From Calonectria ilicicola (lineage: Eukaryota > Ascomycota > Sordariomycetes > Hypocreales > Nectriaceae), in assembly GCA_020809705.1 (NCBI GenBank), contig CP085834.1, positions 1,736,001 to 1,800,000 on the forward strand: DNA of 64,000 nt. Reading direction: 5' to 3'. Every line of letters begins with the position of its first letter. Position 1 is the first letter of the stretch. Both the position numbers and the translations under genes were made by a program. The notes beneath the pieces were generated by a model. That model ran no database searches. It saw nothing but the letters and a program-made list of their open reading frames with translations, and was not told where the DNA came from. This document shows positions 50,614 through 60,115 of the stretch, one piece after another.

Positions 50614-53500
50614 GAATTTATAAAAAACTCTTTATAAAAGAATTTAATATTAAATTATTAGAATTTAATTAATAGGATTATAAAATTATTCTTAAAGATA
50701 GATCTAATATTTAATTTTATCTTATTTATAATCTTAATTAGATAGAATTTAATACTTTAAAGAAATATATTAAAGATATACTAAAAAGAGAATATATTAA
50801 TATTTTAAATTCTAAAATAGTATACTTTATTATATTTATATTTAAGAAAAATAAAAAATTATATCTTATTATAGATTATTAATAATTTAATAATATTATT
50901 ATTAAAAATTATATTTTATTATTATTAATTAATAAAATAAAAAATTATTTTTATAAAACTAATATTTTTATTATATTTAATCTTAAAAGAGCTTATAATC
51001 TTATTTATATTAAAAAAAGATATAAATAAAAAACTACTTTTTAAATTAAATTTAAATTATTTAAATATTTAATTATACTTTTTAAATTTATAAATATATT
51101 AATATTATTTTAAAAAATAATAAACCATATATTATAAAAATACCTAAATATTTTTATTATCTATTATCTAAATAATATCTTTATTTTCTTATAAAATAAA
51201 AAAGAATATAAAGAATATATTTATAAGATTTTAAAAGCCCTATAAGATATCAAACTTCTAATTAAATCTAAAAAAAGTAAGTTCTATATATAAAAAATAG
51301 AATTCTTAGAATATATTATTAACTTTAATAAAATCTATATAAACCTAAAGAAAATTATAATAATATAAAAATAGAAAATATTAATAAATATAAAGAAAAT
51401 ATAAGCCTTTTTTAGCTTTATAAATTATTATTAAAGATTTATTAAAGAATTTAGTAAGATTATCTTTATAATAATTAAACTAACTAAGAAAGAAATTACC
51501 TTTTAATAAGGAACTAAAGTATAATAATTATTTAAAGCTATAAAGAATACTATTCTAAAGGAACCTATCCTAATTATATTTAATTTAAATAAATCTATAA
51601 AATTAGAAACTAATACCTTAGACTTTATACTAGGAGCCTAAATCAAATAATATAATAATTAAAGAAACCTATATTTTATAACTTTTTATTTATATAAACT
51701 ATATAGCCCTAAATTAAATTACCCTATTTATAATAAAGAATTCTTTATTATTATAAATACCTTTAAAGAATTCTAATAATATTTATTAAAAAGTAATTAT
51801 AAAATTATAATATATATAAATTATAAAAATATCTCTTATTTTATAATAATCTAAAAACTTAATAAAAGATAATTATAATATATTAAATACCTTTTTAAAT
51901 TTAGTTATTAAATTATTTATATTAAAGGAATTAAAAACAATTATACTAATACAATTAGCTATCAATCTAATTATAATATAGAAAAACTAAAAATATAAGA
52001 ATAATTATTAACTTATAATACTAATAAAAGCTTAAAGCAAGCCCCAATTAATAGAATAATAATAGAAATAAAGAAAATAATTATTATTATTAAAATAAAA
52101 GAATTATTATAAATAATTAAAACCACTATAATAAAAATACCAATATAATATATAAAATAAGGCAATCTACTATTTAAAAAAATCAAAGAATATAATCTTT
52201 TACTTTTAAATAAAAAAAGAATAGATTATCTTTAAATACCTAAAGAATACTAGATAGAATTAATAAAGGATATTTATAAATATCTTTTATATAATTATAA
52301 AGATATTAATAAAACTTTTAAATAAATTAAGTAGATCTTTTTCTTTAATAAAATAAAAAAGAAAATTAAGTAAATATATAAAGAATATAATTTATATTAA
52401 TACTTTAAAAAACTAAAATATAAATTATATAGATTATTATAATTAGTATTAGTAATATAAAGATTTTAAAAATTAATTATAATAGACTTTATTATTAATC
52501 TACTTCTTTTGTAGATCTTATTATAGAAGTATATTATAATAGTATTTTTATTATTATAAATTAATTTATGAAAGTAATGTATTATATTTCTTATAATAAA
52601 GTTATAAAAGAAGAATAATTTGCTTTTTTATTTTTTAAATATATAATTATAGTCTATAGATTACTAATAAAGATTATATTTAATAGAGAATAATTATTTA
52701 TATTTAAATTCTAGTAAAGTTTAATATTATTAATAAAATTAAATTATAAGTTAAGTATAATATTTTACTTTTAGATAGATAGATAAATTAAATATTAAAA
52801 TTAAAAAATTAAGTAATATTTATAATATTATATTAATTATAAATAAATTAATTAAATAAAAAAATTATTTATTATATAATTAATATATAATATATTTTAT
52901 AATTATAATATTAAAATAATATTAATAAAAGCTAATTTTAGCTTTATACTAGATGCTTATTAAGCCCTCTTAAAAGATATAATTTAAATAAAAGTAATAA
53001 TTAAGTTAGATAATTTAAGAAAATTATATAAAGAAATAAAAATTAAATTTAAATTTATTTATAATATTATAAAAAGATATTATAATATAAAAAGGTTAAA
53101 GGAATTAATCTTTTTAGAGGGAGATATAATCTACCTAATAATAAAAAATCTTATAATAAAATAATAAAATAAGAAAATCAACTTTATATAAATTAAATTA
53201 TACCTAATAAAAAGAAAAATATTAAAAAATAATTATAAACTTAATCTTTTAAATAATATTAAGATTTACTTTATCTTCTACATTTTATTATTAAAATTTA
53301 ATAATAATATCTAAGTTAATATAGAATTAAAATATAAACTATAAATAGAAAATCTAAAAAATTAATAGAAAGTTAAAAAATCCTATAAAGAAAAGAAAAA
53401 GATAAAAAATTTAAAATTAAATAGAAAGATTATAAAGAAATAACTTAAGAATCTATTAAATATTTTATATATTATTTAAAAATACTAGAAGCATTTCTCT
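50614..53500 (+). pseudogene. E4 Gypsy-type reverse transcriptase, RNase H, integrase and C-terminal remnant
   Basis: Continuation of the reading at 22850-23595. RT: FFKKYIKDILKREYI-like stretch, LYLIIDYQQFNNI, KRAYNLIYIK, IIYYLNNIFIF (YLDD to YLNN, around 51151-51190). RNase H: LETNTLDFILGA around 51,605. Integrase and a C-terminal KPSIKIHPVFH-like stretch (VFHISLL ghost) follow up to about 53.4 kb. Organisation matches E1 and E2 on the opposite strand. Confidence 0.75.
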
Positions 53501-54173
53501 AGAATTAATATAAAGGAAATCAAGCAAACTACTCTAATTAATAATCTTATAATCCTTAAGCAATTATACCTCTAATAATACTAATATTTTAATATACTTT
53601 TTTTCTTCTAATTTATTTAAATTCTTATAATTTTAAGAAATTATCTTCTTTACCTTCTTATATAAATAATACTTCTAAATATATAAATATTATAATTAAG
53701 CTAAAGTATTTATTAAATTTACTTTAATTTTCTTTTTCTTTCTATTAATTTGATTCTTTTTATAAGAAATTTATTTAATTAAAAGAAAATAAGTATATAA
53801 AAATAAAAGAAGAAGAATATATTTATAAGCTTAAGTAAAAATACCTTTAAAATTATAATTAAAATATTTATTCTTTATATAAAATTTATAATAGCTTTTT
53901 CCCTTAATTATAATATAAAATAATTACTTAATATAAAAATATACCAAATAATAAAATATCTTAAAACCAAATTTATTAATTAATTTAATAATATTCTTTT
54001 AATAAGCTTTAATTATCTTAAAATAAGGTATAATCTTAGTAATATAATCTAATATTTTATTAATATTAAAAACTATAAGAAAATAAAAAGAAAAAAATAT
54101 ATAATAATTATAAATAAGAAAACTAGCCTATTTACCTAATCTTAAAATAAAACCAATAAAAGAAAAAGTATTA

Positions 54174-54572
54174 TATTATAACCTAAATACCTAAAAAATA
54201 ATAACCATAAGCAAAACCCCAGCTAATCAAACCAAACTACCCTAAACCTACATAACCAACTAATAAAAGTAAAATCGAATAACCCCCATTCAATATAACT
54301 AAAGATTATAATAAACACTATCAAATTAACTCCATTTAACCATTACAATAATAGAACCTTAAATATAATAATATATAAATAGATTAGATTTTATTATAAG
54401 AAATAGAATTAATTAGCTTTTAATATAATTTAATTATTTTAATTATAATTAATTATTACTTAATATAATACTTCTATTACTTTATTTACTATAATACATC
54501 TAACTATCCTATTAATAATAAATCCTTTATTCTGATTAGTTTATTAAGTTAGGAATTGACCAGACTGTTACA
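54174..54572 (+). repeat. E4 3' LTR (399 bp)
   Basis: Right part (to GACCAGACTGTTACA) is the reverse complement of the shared first 200 bp of E1/E2 LTRs; the left 190 bp is unique. Preceded by AATAAAAGAAAAAGTATTA, a mutated form of the E1 polypurine tract. No matching 5' copy could be located. Confidence 0.85.
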
Positions 54573-54912
54573 CCTATTTATATTATTATTATTATTTTCT
54601 ATCTATTAATTATCTCTATATACTTCTTATCTTCTAATACTTATTAATACTATTTTTATAATTAATTATATTTTCTTATAATATATTCTTTTTTTTATAA
54701 TTATAATATATTATATCTATTAAATCCCTTTAAATAATACCTAATTTTATTAATCTTAAGTATATTTTATAAAATATATTATAATATTATATTTTCTTAT
54801 CCTTAAATAAAAGCTTTTAGTTCTATTTCTTATTAAAATAGAATAAATTATAGCTTTTTCCTTTTTTTCCCTTTTATTATTTAAATTATTATTAATTAAT
54901 TTTAATAATTAT
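54573..54912 (-). pseudogene. E6 gag remnant, distal part
   Basis: A+T-rich sequence between the E4 LTR and the TRIM, read as the minus-strand gag of a truncated E1-like element whose 5' LTR is at 56251. Similarity to E1 is weak but colinear. Confidence 0.4.
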
Positions 54913-55094
54913 TGTCACGGTTTGGCCCAATTGGGCTAAAGTGGGGCTAGCACTTCAATTATAGCAACAATACTATATCCTTAACCATTACAACAAAAGA
55001 ATATATAATAACTAAGCTAACAACTTAATCATTTAGCCACATATAAAACCCTAAGCACAGCCTAGATCAAGGTGCCAGGCCTCAGCCTATAACA
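54913..55094 (-). repeat. TRIM LTR, left copy
   Basis: 182 bp. Relative to the other copy it mostly has A where that copy has G. Confidence 0.9.
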
Positions 55095-55325
55095 TCACCC
55101 CCTCCTATACCTAGCTCCCTCACCTAAAATCTATCTCCTCAAGCTTCTAAGGCGCTTACTAGCCTAAAATATGCCTTCTACAGGCTACTACCCACTCTAG
55201 ATCAGAGCTCTAATTAGCGGAAATCTTATATTACATACCCCCCAGAACCTTCCGTTCTGTGAGCCTAGGAGCAACCCATCTAACCTTGGGTTCGAACCTA
55301 TAACCCTTAGGGTAGCTTAGTTATA

Positions 55326-55507
55326 TATCATGGTTTGGCCCGATTGGGCTAAAGTAGGGCTAGCACTTTGATTGTGGTAGTGATGCTATATCATTAACCA
55401 TTGTGGCAAAAGGATATATAATAACTAAGCTGGCAACTTAGTCATTTAGCTATGTATAAGACCCTAGGCATAGCCTAGGTTAAGGTGCCAGGCCTTAGCC
55501 TGTGACA
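55326..55507 (-). repeat. TRIM LTR, right copy
   Basis: 182 bp. Relative to the other copy it mostly has T where that copy has C. Confidence 0.9.
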
Positions 55508-56250
55508 ATTATTAAGATAAATTTATAAAATTTATTTAATTTATTAGTTTTATAGATTTTATTTTTTATATTATCCTTCAAATCTTAATAATATATTTTT
55601 ATAAATATATTATTACTTTAATTAAATTTTAAAACTATTTATTAAAATTTTATAAAATAATTTATATATAAGTTAATTTATTTTATTTTCTTAAATTTAA
55701 TTACTATTTTTTTATTTTTATTAATAATTCTAAAATTATTTTTAAATATTTTTTTAAAATTTTCTTAATTTTTAAATATATCTTTAATTTCTTATTTTTA
55801 TTTATCTTTATTATTATTAAAATAATCTTTTATAATAAATTTAAACTATATTTTAATATTACTTTAAAATAAAAACTAAATATAATAAAACTTCCCTTTT
55901 TTTATAACTAATAAGGTTAAGTAATATTAAAAATATTCTTTTATATAAATAATAAATAAAATAATATTATATATTTTTCTAAAGAAAGATTTAAGTATAA
56001 GGGATTTTAGGATTTCTTTAGAATCCTTATTAAATTATACTTCCTAAGTAGCTAAAAACTAAGTCATTTATTTTTATACGTAGACTTAAAGTAAGATAAT
56101 AAGTGCTTTAAGCTATTAAAGCTTATTAGGTAGATTTCCTTTAGTTATAGTATTAAGTGCTTAGTTTTAATAAAGTATTAATATTTTAATAATTATTTAA
56201 TATTATTTAAAATTAAATATAAATAATATTTTAAATAAAAGCTTTTAATA
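55508..56250 (-). pseudogene. E6 gag remnant, proximal part
   Basis: Colinear with the E1 gag N-terminal region (E1 about 31.4-32.0 kb), ending with the same LTR-adjacent AATAAAAGCTTTTAAT. A patch at 55,980-56,160 is less A+T-rich. Pol of E6 is absent. Confidence 0.5.
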
Positions 56251-56649
56251 TATAATATTTTAATTAATTATTTAATAAAATAAACTAATTAAAATTAATA
56301 TAATTTATATTAATAAAAAATTAAATATATTAGATTATTTAATAAATGATAAAATATTTATAAGTATTATATTTAATAATAATTAATTATAAATTAAAAT
56401 AATTAAATTATATTAAAAATTAATTAATATTATTTATTATAATTAAAGCTAATCTATCTATATACTTATTATAAATTATAATATATAAGATCATTATAAT
56501 CTAGATCACTATAATCTAAATTACCATAATCCTTCCTTATATAATCCCTCTAAAATAGTTAAGTTTAATTAGTTTATAATTTCTTTATTATATATAGGGT
56601 TCGGCGCTTCTCTATCCTTTAGCCGTTGGTCCCGACATGGGTTGTGATA
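56251..56649 (-). repeat. E6 5' LTR (399 bp)
   Basis: First 210 bp match the shared part of E1/E2/E4 LTRs in mutated form; the end retains GACATGGGTTGTGATA. No partner LTR in the window, so E6 is truncated. Confidence 0.75.
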
Positions 56650-57065
56650 TTTTTTTATATTTTTAAAATATAAAAATCTTAATATAATTTTCTTAATTTA
56701 TATTTTTTTAATTAAAAAATTAAATTTTTTAAATTATAAAATAAAAATAATTAAAATAATATTTTTAAAATTAAATAATAATATTAAATAATTTTAATAT
56801 ATTAAATTATTTTTTTTAATATATTAAATAATTTAAATAAAATTTTTATAATTACTTATATATTATAAAAAATATTTAAATTAAATATTATAAATATATT
56901 TTTTTTAATTTAATTTAAATTTTTAATAATATATTTTTTAAAAATTTAAAAGTTTAAAAATTATTATATTTATAAATTATAATTATAATATATAATATTT
57001 ATTTAAAAATTATTTAATTTAATATTTTTTTATAAAACTTTTAAAAAAAATTAAATAAAAAATTC
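56650..57065. other. Extremely A+T-rich stretch inside right border
   Basis: Comparable to 21699-22850. Probably the right arm of the outermost element; no coding trace. Confidence 0.5.
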
Positions 57066-57153
57066 TAATATAAATTTTCCAAGCTAATATAGGTTTTCCA
57101 GGCCTACCTCAGGACAAGGTGTGAAGGCGTGCGCCCCACCTTACGCCTACGGG
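57066..57153 (-). repeat. Right terminal inverted repeat of island
   Basis: 88 bp, reverse complement of 21611-21698, followed by TA at 57154-57155. Confidence 0.9.
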
Positions 57154-57155
57154 TA

Positions 57156-57760
57156 GTGCAGGATCATCACCCAATGCACGTATGCCGAAAAGGGTTAGAT
57201 CAACAAAACCCGCCTGATCAGCTAGATCATCTGCTTTGGGCACACTCAATTGTCAGCCAGCATTACTGTGGCGCGAGCGTGCACATAAAAAGTAGCAGGA
57301 TCTGGACGCCCTAAATTAAGCATACCTTTATCCATCAGCCAAATGCCGTTTGGAGCTGAAGCTGACCATCAGCCTTGACGTTTCATGGGGCGTTTCCTGG
57401 GGTCCTTTGCTAATTTAACGCACTGAACTTCAGCCGCTCACTGGCAATGACCTCTCAACCACTCACACACCCCTGCAAGCGCTAGGGCATGGCGGTTTCA
57501 TCCTGGTCAAGTCTTTCAGCTGCCCATAATATCACCAATAGCAGTTTGTCCGATCTTACAGCATAGATTGTTCATCGCACCTGTTCAAGTAATGCGCATC
57601 TTGTCGAATTGTCAATGCCTCTCAAAGGAGTGACTTTAAAAGACCAATGCAGCCCGTGTTTTGGACGAAGACAGCTACTTCTCACAATCACACCTCGCCT
57701 GACTCTTCTCTTGCTCATTACTTTTCTCTACTTTCCTACCCTTAAATATCGTCGATCATT
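57156..57760. promoter_or_regulatory. Upstream region of the secreted LAS-like protein gene
   Basis: 600 bp of ordinary composition beginning right at the island border. It has pyrimidine-rich tracts (CTTCTCTTGC, CTTTTCTCTACTTTCC) in the last 70 bp before the ATG, typical of filamentous-fungal promoters. No ORF of note. Confidence 0.5.
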
Positions 57761-58330
57761 ATGAAGGTTCGTTTCTTGTTCACTTTGTGAAACCTCTAAC
57801 ATATTGATAATCCCCAGTTCTCATTCGTCCTCGCCGCCTTTGCAGCCGCTTCTGGCGTCACTGCCCAGACAAAATTATCGCAGGCTGAGGCCGCATCTCG
57901 TCTTAAGGCTGCTGGCATTAGCTCATCCTCATCCGGCGGTTGCACAAGTCGAAGCAACCCCAAATGTACCTCCTATGACAAGATCAATGCTGTCACTGTT
58001 GCCGGTGCTATTACTCTTAAGAAGGCATGTGACTGCAGCATTGTCATTACTGGTGGTACTGAAGTGGGTCATGCCACGGGTACTTACTCCCACTCAAACG
58101 GTTACAAGTTGGACTTCAAGAAGGCTTCAGGCCTGAACAACTATATTACGAACACTTTCAAGAAAATTGCCAACCGTGGTGATGGCTATCCTCAGTGGAA
58201 GGCTGCCTCTGGCAACATTTACTGCGTAAGTTACTATCTTCTTCTCAAGGAAGCTATAATAACCAAACGTGATCAGGATGAGGGTAACCACTGGGATGTA
58301 ACCTTTTACTCGGATGGAAAGAGCAAATAG
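57761..58330 (+). CDS. Small secreted protein with LAS/M15-type metallopeptidase signature
   Basis: Three exons, 57761-57766, 57818-58225 and 58277-58330, encode 155 residues; the first exon holds only Met-Lys. A clear signal peptide (KFSFVLAAFAAASGVTA) predicts cleavage before Gln19. The mature part carries S93-H94-x2-G97-x3-D101 in TYSHSNGYKLDF and E140-x2-H143-W in DEGNHWD. This is the SxHxxGxxxD plus ExxH zinc-ligand/catalytic pattern of the LAS fold (lysostaphin, D-Ala-D-Ala peptidases, sonic hedgehog). Five cysteines (44, 52, 73, 75, 138) suggest disulphides. M15 enzymes cut peptidoglycan cross-links, so an extracellular anti-bacterial or wall-related role is conceivable, but activity is inference. 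The exon joining E140-H143 to the rest is small, so the splice at 58226-58276 matters. Confidence 0.8.
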
Positions 58331-58742
58331 GAATGTGTATTCATGAGATAAAGTGGAACCCTGAGGCAAGTATATATTAGATATGTGTTGATAAACGCGT
58401 ATGAGCATTGAAAAATATCGTTGTTAAATTATATTCCAATAAAAATTATGAAATCGTGTTTCAAAGCTGTTTTCACATTTCCTGATTTGTTACTGGTGCC
58501 ATGGCAACTATTACTGTGGGTGATATTAGGTCAGATGGCTGCTAGTATTAGTTCAACATCGACATCTCCTGATGCTATTTCGATCCAAGGCCTTCAGTAT
58601 CAGGCATGGGGGAAACGAATCGTACTAACAGCTATAATGTATTCAATCAATTAGTTGAGAGCAAACACTCCAGAGATATCTCGAAAGAAGACAAAACCTT
58701 AAACTATACGTCGAATTAATGAAAACGCTCCCCTAACTTGTG
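58331..58742. other. Spacer between convergent genes
   Basis: 410 bp of 3' untranslated sequence for the two convergent genes; AATAAAAATTATG near 58438 may serve as a poly(A) signal. No gene. Confidence 0.5.
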
Positions 58743-60115
58743 CTACGACTTCGTCTTTCTCTCGATAATTGTTTCACTGGTTACTAAAATCTTCCCGCTT
58801 GCTATATCAAGTGAAGATGGCGCATCATTGCCACGATAGGACATGGTCCTCTGTAGGGTTGCTCTCCGCTGAGGTTTCCCTTCGATGTTGTACATTTCCC
58901 ATGCCAAGTGCTCCTCACTGTCCGACATCGGCCGATATGCAGGTGTGCGAAAATGCGAGTGTGGGCGAGATCCGCTCATCCCCAATTTGCCTGTGCCTCC
59001 TCCCCCGGACTGGCCGCCACCTCTCGTTGAGCTTCCTTTTTGTGAACTTCGAAGGCTCATACCGAACACTCTGGAGGCAACCAGGTCAAATACTGGGCGA
59101 ATCTTGGGGCTCGAGGCAACAATCACAGCGATGCCCCCTTGAAGCACACTGCTAATTGATGCTTCGGCATAGCTCCTCGTGATGTTTGTGAAATCAATGT
59201 TGTACACATAGTATAGACGTACACAAGAGAATACTATGGTGCTAAACAGTGTTAGTGAGGTTATCTTCTCAAAGCGTCTCCAGTAGACTCACACAAAACC
59301 TGCCCCAAAGACCAGCAGCAGAGCAACCTTGTGCGCCTTTTTCATCTGCAAATCATAGACCATCTTCATGGGAAGAGCAACAATGATGACCTCTGAGACA
59401 ATGTCCAGGATAGCAACTATGGCATAGGCGGCGATCTGGTTGCCACATCTCTCCGGAGTCGCACCACCCCAAGCACTTGCAACCGGCAAGCAAATGAAGA
59501 AACCCAGCAGTGTTGTGTATAGCGACCAGATGACACAAAAGGCCGTGAGGATCCACGTAATCATGACGAAATATTGGCCGGTCGTTCGAAATATTCTGCG
59601 AATCATCGATATGACGGTGATTTTGATGAAGCCTAGGCATAGGCCATACATGACTTGAGTTGCGAGCGCGATACGGAAGTAATGGCCGGTATGCTCTGCA
59701 CTGAGACGGCGAATGTCTATTCCCGCTCCACCGAGAACAACGGCTGGCAGATGATTAGCGCTCCTGAACTCAGATTACTCTCCCTTGTTGCCATACCTAG
59801 GATGAAGCAAGTAACAACTCCATAATACAGAATCTGAACAAGATGTTAGAAGATCGGGACAATGTGATGCTAGGCGAGTAGGTGGCAACCGACTTGACCA
59901 ACAAAGTAAAAGTAATCCTCGGAATAGTAATGCGTCTTCCTAATCTTGCGCGATGCCATCCGCATCACTGTCCAAGATGTTGTTAGGATCGCCATTATGA
60001 CTGAGGCGGCAATAAGGGAGCTGCCGGATCGGCTAGGAGGAGGAAACTTTTCAGTGATCGGTTCGACATCAGTGTCGTTCGTTGCGCGGGCAACAAACTC
60101 GTGGTAAAATCGCAT
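58743..60115 (-). CDS. Fungal rhodopsin-domain integral membrane protein (seven helices)
   Basis: Exons on the minus strand 60115-59894, 59833-59797, 59743-59293 and 59241-58743 (introns 51-60 bp) give 402 residues. Seven hydrophobic segments occupy residues about 33-320. They include ILYYGVVTCFILAVVLGGAG, the family-typical YGLCLGFIKITVISMIRRIF and CNGIVA-type equivalent RCGNQIAAYAIVAILDIVSE, followed by ALPMKMVYDLQMKKAHKVAL. A cytosolic Ser/Gly-rich tail follows. This large family (Pfam Fung_rhodopsin; SAT/Pth11-related membrane proteins) lacks retinal-binding opsin motifs despite its name; functions are mostly unknown, some members being sensors. The first donor is GTCGGT, a non-optimal site, so exon 1/2 is the weakest junction. 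Convergent with the LAS-like gene. Confidence 0.88.

Larger units (their letters stand above)
54913..55507 (-). mobile_element. 595-bp TRIM (miniature LTR retrotransposon)
   Basis: Two 182-bp direct LTRs (54913-55094, 55326-55507) start TGTCACGG/TATCATGG and end in TATAACA/TGTGACA, with only 231 bp between them and no coding capacity. The duplication ATTAT flanks it (54908-54912, 55508-55512). On the minus strand GGAGGGGGTGA precedes the left LTR as a polypurine tract, fixing orientation. In that orientation the LTR begins TGTCACAGGCTAAGGCCTGG, nearly the start of the E3 LTR, so E3-like elements may be its helper. Confidence 0.9.
21611..57153. mobile_element. 35.5-kb nested transposon island bounded by inverted repeats
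   Basis: Both ends carry the same 88-bp sequence in inverted orientation, starting CCCGTAGGCGTAAGGTGGGG, and each is flanked by TA (21609-21610 and 57154-57155). Base composition changes abruptly at the inner edge of each repeat, from ordinary to extremely A+T-rich. The simplest reading is a DNA transposon of Tc1/mariner or another TA-targeting type that was later invaded by retrotransposons and RIP-mutated. No transposase can be recognised. No intact gene exists anywhere inside. Confidence 0.8.

Noticed and set aside
21611..57153. Starship-type giant transposon
   Set aside because: No DUF3435 tyrosine recombinase at either end, no cargo genes, and the borders are long inverted repeats with TA, unlike Starships.
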